This document shows, piece by piece, positions 26,087-35,576 of a DNA stretch of 58,786 nt (positions are counted from its first letter, which is position 1; the number at the start of each line of letters is the position of its first letter). A program made the position numbers and the translations under genes. The notes under the pieces were generated by a model, which ran no database searches, was not told where the DNA came from, and saw only the letters and a list, made by a program, of their open reading frames with translations. The DNA comes from Gammaproteobacteria bacterium (GTDB lineage: Bacteria; Pseudomonadota; Gammaproteobacteria; Steroidobacterales; Steroidobacteraceae), in assembly GCA_028293765.1 (NCBI GenBank), contig JAQGOG010000028.1:1-58786 (forward strand), given 5' to 3'.

Positions 26087-26215
26087 GGGGTGCTCAGCAA
26101 GGGTGCCCAGCCGAGGTGCTCAGCCGAGCCGAGGGTGCTCAGCCGAGGGTGCTCAGCCGGGACGACCAGCTGAGGGTGCCCATTCCGGGGAGGCCAGCCG
26201 AGGGTCCTGAACGCG
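26087..26215. repeat. Tandem repeats, 14-base unit GGGTGCTCAGCCGA
   Basis: About seven to nine partly degenerate copies of a 14-base unit lie in the gap between two convergent genes. Exact or near-exact copies sit at about 26118-26158, and more diverged ones at 26087-26117 and 26160-26215 (GGGTGCCCAGCCGA, GGGTGCCCATTCCG, GGGTCCTGAACG). No long open frame with start signals crosses it. It looks like a minisatellite formed by slippage and should vary between strains. Any role in ending transcription of the two convergent genes is a guess. Confidence 0.75.
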
Positions 26216-26241
26216 GCGTGCGCAGCGCCGGGTGCGGAAGG

Positions 26242-26925
26242 TCAGGGTCGGTCGATGTCCCGGTTCAGGAGCTTGACTGCGTAGGTCTCGTCGATGAGGT
26301 GGAAGCGTCCCTCGCTCTGCTCGTATTCGTAGACATCGGCTTCCTTGATGTCGAACCACCAGCCGTGCAGGCGCAAATTGCCCTGGCTCAGCCGATCCTG
26401 CACGCCGGGATAGGTTTTGAGGTGCTCGAGCTGCTCGAGGACGTTCAGCTGTGAAAGCTGATTGTGTCGCTCGAGATGAGCCCCCAGCTGGGCGCCGGCA
26501 TTCAGCTGCCGCAGGCTGCCTTCGCCGTGCCGGATCCAGCCTTTGAACGCCGGGTCTTCCGGGATGGCGTCATGCGCGTGCCGGTGGGCCAGCGCCCCTA
26601 TGGCGCCGCATTCCGAATGGCCGCAGACGACGACTTCCGAAACAGGCAGCGTGCGCAGGGCGAACTCGATGGCGGCGGCTTCGGAGCCATAACCGGACAA
26701 CGACTCCCGCTCGCTGTAGGGCGGGATGAGGTTGCCGACATTACGGATGACGAACAGGTCCCCCGGGTCGGACGAAGCGAAGAGATTGGGGACCACCCGG
26801 CTATCCGAGCAGGCGATGAAGAGCGTGTCGGGGCGTTGGCCGAGCGCGAGCAGGGCGAAAGTCTCTTTGACCGTGTGCCGCACGTTCTTGCGGAAATCCA
26901 CGATGCCATTGATCAGTTTTTTCAT
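26242..26925 (-). CDS. can: Beta-class carbonic anhydrase
   Basis: A 227-residue zinc enzyme interconverting CO2 and bicarbonate in the cytoplasm. The zinc ligands are seen as Cys39 in FIACSDSRVVPN (with the Asp41-Arg43 dyad) and His102/Cys105 in CGHSECGAIGAL. The segment DLFVIRNVGNLIPPY and the late LRLHGWWFDIKEADVYEYE are family marks. Its 5' neighbour on the same strand is a TonB receptor ending 198 bases upstream with a strong hairpin between, so carbonic anhydrase probably has its own promoter. Confidence 0.95.
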   Translation of the reverse strand: MKKLINGIVDFRKNVRHTVKETFALLALGQRPDTLFIACSDSRVVPNLFASSDPGDLFVIRNVGNLIPPYSERESLSGYGSEAAAIEFALRTLPVSEVVVCGHSECGAIGALAHRHAHDAIPEDPAFKGWIRHGEGSLRQLNAGAQLGAHLERHNQLSQLNVLEQLEHLKTYPGVQDRLSQGNLRLHGWWFDIKEADVYEYEQSEGRFHLIDETYAVKLLNRDIDRP

Positions 26926-27071
26926 AGTGAGTCATTCGCTCAAGCGTTCGAAAAGCGCACCGCGGCCGGCAGGTGTCCGCTCGCTGCCCCGGCAAGTGCT
27001 CGCGAATTTTATAGGAGTTGGCGCATTGGGAGAGACTCGCGCTTGCGGATGGCGGGCGCAAGTGTCCCCAC

Positions 27072-27097
27072 GACATCTCTCCTCAAGGAGAGATGTC
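27072..27097 (-). terminator. Strong hairpin after the 27123 TonB receptor
   Basis: A perfect twelve-base stem, GACATCTCTCCT with AGGAGAGATGTC, closes on a two-base loop (a real fold would open to about four). It starts 26 bases past the receptor stop. There is no T-run after it on the minus strand. It may end the receptor transcript or protect its 3' end. Confidence 0.55.
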
Positions 27098-27122
27098 CTG
27101 TGTAATCAAGCGGTTGCGGCCA

Positions 27123-29504
27123 TCAGAAGCTGAGGCGGATGCCGCCGAAATAGGTGCGCGGCGAGCTCGGACTGTAGGTGCGGGGATTCGACAGGTTGAC
27201 GTTCGGCGGTAAGCCGTCCAGCTGCGCGAAGGTGCCGAACGTGTAGTAGGTCTTGTCGAACGCGTTGTCGATCCCTGCGAAGACCTGCAGCGAGCTGGAA
27301 ACCTGATAGGAGCTGTGGAAGTTCACCACCGTGTAGGACGGCAGCTGGGGCTCCTGATTCGACTCGTCGCCGGCGAGATACGCGCCGCTCGTGTACCGGA
27401 CGTCGGCGCCGATCTTCCACTGCCGGGTGGGGGAGTAATCGAAGCCGGCCGTCACCCGGCTCCTGGGAGTCAGGGGAATCCGATTACCCGAGTGCACGTG
27501 GATGTTGCCATCGGCGTCCGCCGACGGACTGTTCGATGCCAGTGTCAGGTCCTCGCGGAAGGTCGCATCCACCATGGCGTAGCTGATGTCGGCATCCCAG
27601 TGCTCGGAGCTGAACCTGATGCCGGTCTCGATGCCCTGGCGCCGGGTCGTGCCGGCATTGTCGAAGTAGCCGAAGCCGTTGATGCTCGTCGCGAGCAGGA
27701 TGATGTCGTTGCGGCTGTCGGTGCGATACAGACTGAAGTACCAGCGCAGGCTGTCTGCCTTGTCGGGGCTGGTCAGGTGGCCGCGCAGTCCGGCCTCGTA
27801 GGTGCGGGCGACGACCTGCTTCAGTTCGGGATCGGAGACCAGGAAGGCATCGAGCAGGCAGGGCGATGTGGGGTCCGCGCAGCTCAGCTCGCCGGCGGTC
27901 GGCGCGCGGTTCGACTCGGAGTAGCCGGCGTAGGCCGTCACGTTGTCCGCCAGCTTGTACGTCACGCCGGTGCCGGGATTGAAGCGGCCGTAGCTGTGGT
28001 TGCCGTTGAGGGCAGTGCCGATAAGATCGTGGAGGTCTATCTGTGCGCGGTTATATCGTCCCGACAGAGACCACGCGAGCTTGTCGTTCACGGTGAGCGT
28101 ATTCGTGAAGTAGACGCCGTAGTAAGCCGTGGCAGCTCGCACGGATACCGGCTCTATGATTGGCGGCGAGGCTGTGGTGCTCTGGCCCTGATCGATTATC
28201 GTTCCGGAGCCGATGATCTCCAGGCTCGGCAGCAGGCTGCCGAGCTCGCCGCTTGCGGAATAACGCGTGGTACTGTGATCGAGCGAGGCGCCGAACACGA
28301 GGCTGTTGTCGCGACCGCCCAGTCGCCCCGTGAAGGTACCCTGAAAGGCGCCTCCAACGGTGTCGGTCGCCGTGCTCGTGCGATCTAACTCTCCCGGCGT
28401 TGCGCCGCCGGGCAGCACGCTGGTCGGCACCTGGTTGCCGGCGTTATCGAACAGCGCGTCGTCAGGATAGTTGCCGGCGCCTTGCAGGCAGAAGAAGCCG
28501 GCATTATTGTCGCAGGCTTTGACGTTGGTGGTGTTGCCGTCGAGGTGCTGCTGGACGAAGTGGCGATAGTACACGCTGCCGGCGACGAGCAAAGAGTCCG
28601 TTGCCTTGAATGTGCCGTTCAACTGCGTGAGTTGCATCTCGTCGTGCATCGACTGCGGAGAGGTGAAGACGGACTTGGGATCCACGGCGAGCATTTCCAC
28701 GGGCGTGGGGCCGAGCGCGCCGATGGCGTTATTCGCAATCGCCACGCTGGCGTGCAGCGTCGTCCGGTCGTCTTCGTACCCGATGTCAGCGTAACCCTGG
28801 CGCAGATTCGTCGGCGACAGATGACGGAAGCCGCCGTCTTTCACGCCACCTACGGCGCCGTAGAATCCGAAGTTGCCGCTGCGGCCGCCATATGCGGCGT
28901 AGCCGGTCGTGTTGGCAAAGTTGCCGTGGGAGACCTGGAGGTCCGCACCCGGAGAGTTGAAGCCATTCTTCATGTCCAACGTTACGGCTCCGCCCAGGGC
29001 GTTGAGTCCGAACACCGGGTTGTTGCTTTGAACCGTGAGCCGGTTCACCGCGAATTGCGGGATGAGATCCCAGTTGACGGAATCGCCGAAGGCTTCGTTG
29101 ATGCGCGTGCCGTTCTGATAGACCGCCAGCCCTTCCGCGATGCCGGAGATCGGGGAGGCCTCGAAGCCGCGGTAGACGAAGTCGGGCTGGAAGGGATTGC
29201 CCTGCTCATCGTTGAGGCTGACGCTCGCCATGCGCCGCGCCGCGGCGGTCGGCACCAGATCCGAGTGGTGATCGGAGTCGAGGCCATCGGGGCCCAGCGA
29301 CTGGACGTTGCTTGGGACTTTGTCGAGGTCGACCCGACTGCCGGGCAGTGGCGTGGTGCCGACAATCACGACTTCGGGTACGGCTTTCGACTCGACCGGT
29401 CCGTCATCTGCATCGGAGGAAGCAGCAGGCGCGACAGGCGACAAGCCTACCAGCCCGATTGCGTAGGCTGCGAGGAGCCAGGTGGAACGGTATGTCATCG
29501 TCAT
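27123..29504 (-). CDS. TonB-dependent outer membrane receptor
   Basis: About 793 residues. A signal peptide leads to a TonB-box-like VPEVVIVGTTPLPG, then a plug domain (about 50-190; QPDFVYRGFEASPISGIAEGLAVYQNGTRINE and NPVFGLNALGGAVTLDMKNG) and a beta-barrel ending in FGGIRLSF. Several extracellular loops carry cysteine pairs (CDNNAGFFC, CADPTSPC), probably disulfides. The opening RVDLDKVPSNVQ resembles a receptor group common in proteobacteria whose ligand is unknown. ATG 29504 or 29498 is the likely start; the TTG at 29522 is less so. A substrate cannot be inferred from the neighbours. Confidence 0.9.
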   Translation of the reverse strand: MTMTYRSTWLLAAYAIGLVGLSPVAPAASSDADDGPVESKAVPEVVIVGTTPLPGSRVDLDKVPSNVQSLGPDGLDSDHHSDLVPTAAARRMASVSLNDEQGNPFQPDFVYRGFEASPISGIAEGLAVYQNGTRINEAFGDSVNWDLIPQFAVNRLTVQSNNPVFGLNALGGAVTLDMKNGFNSPGADLQVSHGNFANTTGYAAYGGRSGNFGFYGAVGGVKDGGFRHLSPTNLRQGYADIGYEDDRTTLHASVAIANNAIGALGPTPVEMLAVDPKSVFTSPQSMHDEMQLTQLNGTFKATDSLLVAGSVYYRHFVQQHLDGNTTNVKACDNNAGFFCLQGAGNYPDDALFDNAGNQVPTSVLPGGATPGELDRTSTATDTVGGAFQGTFTGRLGGRDNSLVFGASLDHSTTRYSASGELGSLLPSLEIIGSGTIIDQGQSTTASPPIIEPVSVRAATAYYGVYFTNTLTVNDKLAWSLSGRYNRAQIDLHDLIGTALNGNHSYGRFNPGTGVTYKLADNVTAYAGYSESNRAPTAGELSCADPTSPCLLDAFLVSDPELKQVVARTYEAGLRGHLTSPDKADSLRWYFSLYRTDSRNDIILLATSINGFGYFDNAGTTRRQGIETGIRFSSEHWDADISYAMVDATFREDLTLASNSPSADADGNIHVHSGNRIPLTPRSRVTAGFDYSPTRQWKIGADVRYTSGAYLAGDESNQEPQLPSYTVVNFHSSYQVSSSLQVFAGIDNAFDKTYYTFGTFAQLDGLPPNVNLSNPRTYSPSSPRTYFGGIRLSF

Positions 29505-29804
29505 CGGCTGGCATTTGAGCAACGCCGTGTAGTGTGCGTCCAGGGAGAAACTCCCGACCTGGAGGCGGCGATGACGCGTGTTCCGCAGGCGGACACCCGT
29601 GTCGCGGATCGCTACCTAAAGTTGGACGCAGGCCCCCCAGCTCAACATCGGTCAATCGCCGCACATGCCCATTGCAGCGCTGCCATGACCGGATCGTGGG
29701 GTGCGTCGGAAGCCGGCCGATCGGGGTGCGTTAGCGCGAGCCGCAGTTGCGGCGCCGAGAGCTGGGCTGAGTACCTTGGGCCTGAGCCTCGGGAAGCGGC
29801 ATTC

Positions 29805-32000
29805 TCAGAATGCCTTGATGGCGATGCTGGCGAAATACGTGCGGCCTTCGCCGGGAATGGCGCCGCTGCCGGTGCCGGCCGCATATAGATAGTTCAGCCT
29901 GTCGAACACATTTTCGACGCCCGCGCGTACGGTCCAGCGATCGCGTGGAATGGCCAGTACCAGGTCGATCTGTGTCGCACCGGGAAGGATGCGCGTCTGT
30001 CCGGCGTCGCCATATTCGCGGTTCCGATAACGAGCGCCGGCAGCGATCTGCAAGGTTCGGATCGGATCGGGCAGCGTGATGTCGTAGCTCGTCCAGAGGT
30101 TGGCGAGCCGGGTCGGTACGCTCGGGACCTGATTGCCGACCAGGGCGGGTGCCTGCGGATAATCGGTCAATGTCGGGGTCTGCAGGGTGAAGTTGGCAGT
30201 GATGTTCAAGCGATCGATCGGCTGCAGGGCAAGATCGGTTTCCCAACCCTTGACGCGATACGAGAACACCTGTGCCTCATCGAGATTGCCCGGTCCGGCC
30301 GGATTGGGCACGAGCAGGATGGTGTAGACGTTCTCGCGCGTGGTGCGGAAGAGCGACGATGACAGGGACAGCCAACCGGAGCGTTGGATTTTCAGCCCCG
30401 CTTCCACTTGCGTACCCTTCTCGGGAAGCTGGCCGACGCTTTGCGGCTCTTCGGTGTTGAAAATCGGATAGCTGCTGGTGGAGTAGCCGCCGAACACCGA
30501 CACTCCATCGGCCAGGCGGTAGAGTGCACCGGCATCCCAGGAGAACAGCGCATTGTCGCTCTCCACCGGCTGGCCGGGTACGAATGGGCAGGTGGTCGCC
30601 CGCAGCGGCGTGCACGGATGCTCCGAGCCCGGGTTCGTCGGGATGACGGAGCGACCTTCGGCCTCGGTGCGGAACCAATCCTCTCGGCCTGAGAAGCGCA
30701 GCTTGAGGCGCTCGCTGAGGTCGATCTGGGCGATGCCGTAGAGGCCGTAGAAGCGTGCGTCGAGGTCAGCGTCGTTGCAGCTATGCGAGGCGTTGCACAG
30801 AAATGTGGGTGCGGCGAGGTTCGCCTCCGGCGTTACCGGCGAAAAAATGTTGGGAATGCTCGGGAGATCGGCGGTGCGCCGCTGTGTGTGGGCATCGATC
30901 CGTCGAGCCTCGGCGCCCGTTACCAGCGTCGTGGGGAAGGGCCCTGCTGAGAATTTCCACGTTGGCTCGGCCTGAAATATTGCGTCCTGTACTTTGTCGT
31001 GCTGCTCGCGCAACTGGCGTCCGGTGAGCGAGAAGGTGTTTCCCGCGGCAGTCAGGCGGCCGCCGGCATTGCGTGCGAGGTCGAGGTCGCGGTCGCTGTA
31101 AGCGCCACGCAGATTCACGACCAGATGCTCGTCCACCGTCCAGGCGTCGCTCAGAAAGATGCGCTTGATGTCCTGATTCGCAAAGGCGTAGGGCGTGTAA
31201 TACGTGTTCGTCGCCGGCACATCGAGAGGCCGGCCTGTGCCGCTCGGCACACCGAAGGGAATTCCGCTGGCGTCCGGCCGGTTCTGCAGGTGGTGATATT
31301 CGAAGCGTAACAGGATGTCATGGTTGGCGCGGTGATAGCCCAGAGAGCCGTAGATTTCGCCGGTCTCGTTGCGCTGTTCGCGGAACCCACTCGAGTGCTG
31401 AAACTCGCCGTCGAGCCGACCGTTCAGACCGGGCAAGCCGGTGGCGCCGTTCAGGGAGGCGCTGGTCGTTGTGGTGTTGTAGGAGCCGTACTGCTCGCTC
31501 ACCGACGCGGAAGCGATGTCAGTCGGCCGCGCATGAACGAGGTTAATCGTGCCGCCGGGCTCGGTACTCCCGAAGAGGGCCGAGCCGGGACCCTTCAGGA
31601 TCTCGACGCGTTCGACACCGGTGAGCGAATGAACAGTGCCGCTCAAATCGGAGGTACCGTCGGGCAACCCGTCGGTGAGGTACGTGGCGTTCAGTCCTCT
31701 TACGATGAAGCGGTCGAAGAAGCCGAAGGCGAATTGCCCTCCCTGCGTCACGCCGCTCACGTTGCGCAGCGTTTCCTTGAGTTCAGTCGCGCCCTGCTGG
31801 TCGATGAGCTCGCGCGGAACGACCTGAATGCTGCGGGGAACGTCGCTGATCGGCGTGCCCGTCTTGTCGAGGGACGCCGGCAAGTCGAAGGGGGCGGTCA
31901 CGACCACAGTGTCCGCATCAGCATCATCGGCATGCGCGCTTGCAGCGATGCCCCAACTTGCCAGACCTACGAGCTCGAGTGCGACCAATAGGCATTTCAT
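29805..32000 (-). CDS. TonB-dependent siderophore receptor
   Basis: A 731-residue outer membrane receptor of the ferric-siderophore type (FhuA/FpvA-like). The signal peptide ends near SAHA and the TonB-box-like segment is DTVVVTAPF. The plug shows DVPRSIQVVPRELIDQQGA, FIVRGLNATYLTDGLPDG and VERVEILKGPGSALFGSTEPGGTINLV, the typical siderophore-receptor blocks. The barrel ends in FASIAIKAF. The extracellular loops include a Cys-rich stretch (CNASHSC). No siderophore synthesis genes are seen, so it may take up siderophores made by others. It lies after a clear hairpin (32073-32102) and is likely transcribed on its own. No Fur box was recognised upstream. Confidence 0.92.
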   Translation of the reverse strand: MKCLLVALELVGLASWGIAASAHADDADADTVVVTAPFDLPASLDKTGTPISDVPRSIQVVPRELIDQQGATELKETLRNVSGVTQGGQFAFGFFDRFIVRGLNATYLTDGLPDGTSDLSGTVHSLTGVERVEILKGPGSALFGSTEPGGTINLVHARPTDIASASVSEQYGSYNTTTTSASLNGATGLPGLNGRLDGEFQHSSGFREQRNETGEIYGSLGYHRANHDILLRFEYHHLQNRPDASGIPFGVPSGTGRPLDVPATNTYYTPYAFANQDIKRIFLSDAWTVDEHLVVNLRGAYSDRDLDLARNAGGRLTAAGNTFSLTGRQLREQHDKVQDAIFQAEPTWKFSAGPFPTTLVTGAEARRIDAHTQRRTADLPSIPNIFSPVTPEANLAAPTFLCNASHSCNDADLDARFYGLYGIAQIDLSERLKLRFSGREDWFRTEAEGRSVIPTNPGSEHPCTPLRATTCPFVPGQPVESDNALFSWDAGALYRLADGVSVFGGYSTSSYPIFNTEEPQSVGQLPEKGTQVEAGLKIQRSGWLSLSSSLFRTTRENVYTILLVPNPAGPGNLDEAQVFSYRVKGWETDLALQPIDRLNITANFTLQTPTLTDYPQAPALVGNQVPSVPTRLANLWTSYDITLPDPIRTLQIAAGARYRNREYGDAGQTRILPGATQIDLVLAIPRDRWTVRAGVENVFDRLNYLYAAGTGSGAIPGEGRTYFASIAIKAF

Positions 32001-32072
32001 TCGTCGGTTTCTTCCGGGCAGCGCACCAGGCCGACAGGCGCCGGCTCATGGCATGCAGGGAGTGGGAAATGA

Positions 32073-32102
32073 CGTGCCCCCGCGTGTCAGCGCGGGGGCA
32101 CG
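32073..32102 (-). terminator. GC-rich hairpin after the BNR-repeat gene
   Basis: A perfect twelve-base stem (CGTGCCCCCGCG with CGCGGGGGCACG) with a six-base loop, 14 bases beyond the stop of the minus-strand gene ending at 32117. No T-run follows. Position and stability fit a transcript end before the siderophore receptor gene. Confidence 0.6.
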
Positions 32103-32116
32103 AGGGCGAGCCGCGG

Positions 32117-35100
32117 CTACCTCGCGGCCACCACGACTGCCGGCATCTTATCCTGTTTGATCAGCGCGTTGAACGAAGCCAGGTCATCGGCTTTGATTCG
32201 ATTCCATTCGGCCAGGTACTGCGTTGTCGTGCGCTGCAGCTCTTCGTATTCGACGTAAGCCTGCTGCGTGGGTGCGTTGTCGCCATGACTGACCGACTGG
32301 CCCAGCGATGCTAGCATGTTGTTGAGCCGGATCGGGAAATTGAGGGGATCCTCATGGGCGATCGCCCTGCGCTGGACCAGCTTTTCCTCGACGGCGGAGC
32401 TCTTCTGCTCCAGCGTATCGGCCGCCTGCGTGATCTGGGCCGCGTTCGCCGGCTTGGCGGCAGCGGCGGCAGTGCGAGCCGCGGCAACTTTCTGATGCAG
32501 AGTGCGGATTTCCAACACCGCATTCTGGACGCTGTCGAGCTTATCGTTGATCGCCATGCCCAGATCGAACTGCTTCCTGAGATCCTCAGGCGTCACAGCG
32601 AGGCGCGGATCGGGGAGGATCTCGAACGGCTGGGTCTGGCTCTTGCCGTCGACTGTAATGCGGACCTTGTAGTGGCCGGGCAGCGCGACCGGGCCATCGA
32701 GCGACCCCTGCCACATCGCCGCTTTGGGCACGAGGGTAGCGCCCTCGTACTTCATATCCCAGACATAACGGTTGAGCCCCGCCTTCGCGGTAACGTGCGC
32801 GACCTTGACCGCAGGGCCGTCTTCATCATCGTCTCCTGCGGCTTCGGAGTTGGCCTTACGTGGCACGGGGAAGGTGCGGATCACCTTGTCGTTCGCGTCG
32901 AGGAACTCCAGTTTTACGCGAGCAACCTCCCCCTTGCCGTCATGGTCTGTCTTTCCATCGTGCGCCGCCTTGCCTTCACTGTCCGCTTTATAGTCGTGCG
33001 CAGCCTTCTCGCCGTGCTCCGCCTTGTCTTCGTGCGCTTCCTTATCGTCCTCGTCGGCCGTCTCGGGCCGATCCGCTTCGCCGTTCTTGAGATAGTAGTT
33101 GACCACTACGCCTGACGGCGGGTTGGCGCCGGTCGGCCCTCCCGTCATGTCACCGCGACCGCTGTATTGAATACGGATTGTGGCTCGAGGCGTAAAGAGG
33201 TGCACGTCCTCCCGACTGACGTTCTCGGACCATTGCCGCAGCGGGCCGAGATCATCGAGGATCCAGAACGCCCGGCCATGCGTTGCAACGGCCAGATCGC
33301 CGGCATGGACGCCCAGATCGTGCACCGGCGTGCGTGGCAGATTGAGCTGCAGCGGCTGCCAATGCGCACCGTCGTCGAGGGACATGAAGACGCCGTTTTC
33401 GGTTCCCGCATAGAGCAGGCCGGGCCGGTCGGGGTCGGTTCGCACGACGTGTACGTAGGCATCCGCGGGTATTCCGTTGGTGATCGACACCCAGGTCTTG
33501 CCGAAATCCTCGGTTTTGAACGCGTGCGGCCGGAAGTCGTCGAGGCGATGGCAGTCGACCGCGATGTAGGCCGTGCCGGCCTTGTGCGGATCCGCCTCGA
33601 CCATGTCGACGGTGCCCCATTCTGGCATGTCATGCGGCGTGACGTTCTGCCAGTGCGCGCCGCCATCGGCGGTCAGCTGGACGAGTCCATCGTCGGTGCC
33701 TGCCCAGATCAGATCCTTCTGCACCGGTGATTCCACCAGCGAGAAAACCGTGCCATAGGTCTCGATGCTGGTGTTGTCCTTCGTGAGCGGGCCGCCGGAG
33801 GCCTGCTGCTTCGACTTGTCGTTGCGTGTCAGGTCAGGAGAGATGACGGCCCACGACCTGCCGCCGTTCGTCGTCTTGAAAATCACTTCGTTGGCGTTGT
33901 AGAGCACATGGGGATCGTGCGGAGAGAAGACGAGCGGCTCGGTCCATTGCGCGCGATGTTGCAGATCCTGCGGCGCCCAACCCATCGGATTGCGTGCCCA
34001 GGGGCTGATCGTGGTGAGCTGTCCGGTCTTGTGATCGTACCGGGTTACGTTGCCTTGATAGGCATTCGCGATGACTACGTTCGGATCGGTCGGGTCCGCC
34101 ACGATGTAGCCGCTTTCCCCGCCACCGACCGAGTGCCAGCTTTCCAGCCCGATCGGCCCACGCACGTTGCCGGAAGCGATCGCGACGGTCGTATTGTCCT
34201 GCTGGGCGCCGTAGAGATAGTAGGGCAGCTGGTTATCGATCGAGATGTGATAAAACTGCGCGGTAGGCTGGTTCATCTCGGTGGACCAGCTCTTGCCGCC
34301 ATCGACGGAGACGTCCGCGCCGCCGTCGTTGCTGTTGATCATGCGGCTGGTATCGGCCGGGTTCACCCACAGCTGATGATTGTCGCCATGGAAGGTCGGC
34401 ATTTTCTTGAACTTGACGCCGCCATCGGTCGACTTGTAGGCGCCGGTGTTCATGATGAACACCTTGTTGGCATCCTGCGGGTCGGCGAAGACGTTGGTGT
34501 AGTACCAGGCGCGCTGCTTGTAATCGTTGTCGGAGTTTATGAGCTTCCAGCTCTGGCCCCCGTCGTCGGTGCGGTAGAGGCCGCCTTTGTCGGCCTCGAC
34601 GAGCGCAAAGATGCGCTTCGGGTCGGACGTGGGCGCGACGCCGATGCGGCCCAGAACGCCCTCGGGCAGGCCATGGCCGGTCAGCTTCTCCCAGGTCGTG
34701 CCGCCGTCATGCGAACGATACAGGCCGCTCCCCGGTCCGCCGCTCTCCATGGTCCACGGCTTGCGATAGACCTGCCACATGCCCGCATACAGCACGTTGG
34801 AGTCGGAGGGATCGAACTGCACGTCTATGCCGCCGGTCTTCTCGTCGACATAGAGCACACGCTGCCAGGTCTTTCCGCCGTCGGCCGTCCGATAGATGCC
34901 ACGCTCGCCGCTGGCGCCGAAGGGATGGCCGAGGGCCGCCACGAACACGATGTCGGGGTTGGTCGGATTCACGATGAGACGGCCGACAGCCTGCGAGTCC
35001 CGCAACCCGATGAACTTCCAGGTCTTGCCGGCGTCGCTCGACTTGTAGATGCCGTTGCCAGTAACCACGTTGCCGCGGATGTTGGCTTCGCCAGTACCTA

Positions 35101-35461
35101 CATAAACGATGTTGGCATCGGATGGTGCAACGGCGAGCGCGCCGATCGAAGGTGACGCCTCGGGGAACTTGTCCCACAGCGGCTTCCAGGTGGTGCCGGA
35201 GTCCGTGGTCTTCCACACGCCGCCGGCGGCTGCGCCAAAATAATAGACGTTCGGATCGCGAGGCGTGCCGGCCACGCCCGTGGCGCGGCCGCCCCGGAAC
35301 GGACCGACCAGGCGATATTTCAGACCCGCGAAGGGGGCAGCGGCGGCGGCCTTCGTCAGCTCAACGTTCCCTTTGTCTTTGCGGGCGGCCGCACCTGCGC
35401 CGGCCGCGGCCAGCGCGGCCCCGGACAGCAGTACGATGAGGAGAGACTTGTTCAGGCTCAT
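32117..35461 (-). CDS. Secreted BNR/VPS10-type beta-propeller protein
   Basis: A 1114-residue exported protein. After a signal peptide (about 1-26) it holds many Asp-box/BNR repeats of the form S/T-x-D-G-G-x-T-W (TTDSGTTWKPLW, SSDAGKTWKFIG, TADGGKTWQRVL, TDDGGQSWKLIN). These are expected to form one or two large propellers as in sortilin/VPS10 or glycosidase-related proteins. Near residues 835-885 a charged insert rich in His, Asp and Lys repeats (HEDKAEHGEKAAHD) interrupts the fold. A C-terminal helical part (LEIRTLHQKVAAARTAAAAA) follows. Enzymatic function is unproven. It is divergent from an Lrp-family regulator across 115 bases, which may control it. Confidence 0.85.
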   Translation of the reverse strand: MSLNKSLLIVLLSGAALAAAGAGAAARKDKGNVELTKAAAAAPFAGLKYRLVGPFRGGRATGVAGTPRDPNVYYFGAAAGGVWKTTDSGTTWKPLWDKFPEASPSIGALAVAPSDANIVYVGTGEANIRGNVVTGNGIYKSSDAGKTWKFIGLRDSQAVGRLIVNPTNPDIVFVAALGHPFGASGERGIYRTADGGKTWQRVLYVDEKTGGIDVQFDPSDSNVLYAGMWQVYRKPWTMESGGPGSGLYRSHDGGTTWEKLTGHGLPEGVLGRIGVAPTSDPKRIFALVEADKGGLYRTDDGGQSWKLINSDNDYKQRAWYYTNVFADPQDANKVFIMNTGAYKSTDGGVKFKKMPTFHGDNHQLWVNPADTSRMINSNDGGADVSVDGGKSWSTEMNQPTAQFYHISIDNQLPYYLYGAQQDNTTVAIASGNVRGPIGLESWHSVGGGESGYIVADPTDPNVVIANAYQGNVTRYDHKTGQLTTISPWARNPMGWAPQDLQHRAQWTEPLVFSPHDPHVLYNANEVIFKTTNGGRSWAVISPDLTRNDKSKQQASGGPLTKDNTSIETYGTVFSLVESPVQKDLIWAGTDDGLVQLTADGGAHWQNVTPHDMPEWGTVDMVEADPHKAGTAYIAVDCHRLDDFRPHAFKTEDFGKTWVSITNGIPADAYVHVVRTDPDRPGLLYAGTENGVFMSLDDGAHWQPLQLNLPRTPVHDLGVHAGDLAVATHGRAFWILDDLGPLRQWSENVSREDVHLFTPRATIRIQYSGRGDMTGGPTGANPPSGVVVNYYLKNGEADRPETADEDDKEAHEDKAEHGEKAAHDYKADSEGKAAHDGKTDHDGKGEVARVKLEFLDANDKVIRTFPVPRKANSEAAGDDDEDGPAVKVAHVTAKAGLNRYVWDMKYEGATLVPKAAMWQGSLDGPVALPGHYKVRITVDGKSQTQPFEILPDPRLAVTPEDLRKQFDLGMAINDKLDSVQNAVLEIRTLHQKVAAARTAAAAAKPANAAQITQAADTLEQKSSAVEEKLVQRRAIAHEDPLNFPIRLNNMLASLGQSVSHGDNAPTQQAYVEYEELQRTTTQYLAEWNRIKADDLASFNALIKQDKMPAVVVAAR

Positions 35462-35576
35462 ATATTTCCTTTGTGGAATGCGGCACTCTGTTGCTCATTG
35501 CGCCGGCGTGCTGCGTCGGCCGGGCTGCGTGAAAAATATTTTAGCTGCGGTCCATTCGATGTCAGGTAGATAGACG

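Noticed and set aside
28482-29888. Plus-strand open frame of 468 residues over a TonB receptor start
   Set aside because: Antisense shadow; no domain or ribosome site.
33908-35155. Plus-strand open frame of 415 residues over the BNR-repeat gene
   Set aside because: The opposite strand carries repeated Asp-box motifs, which explains the frame.
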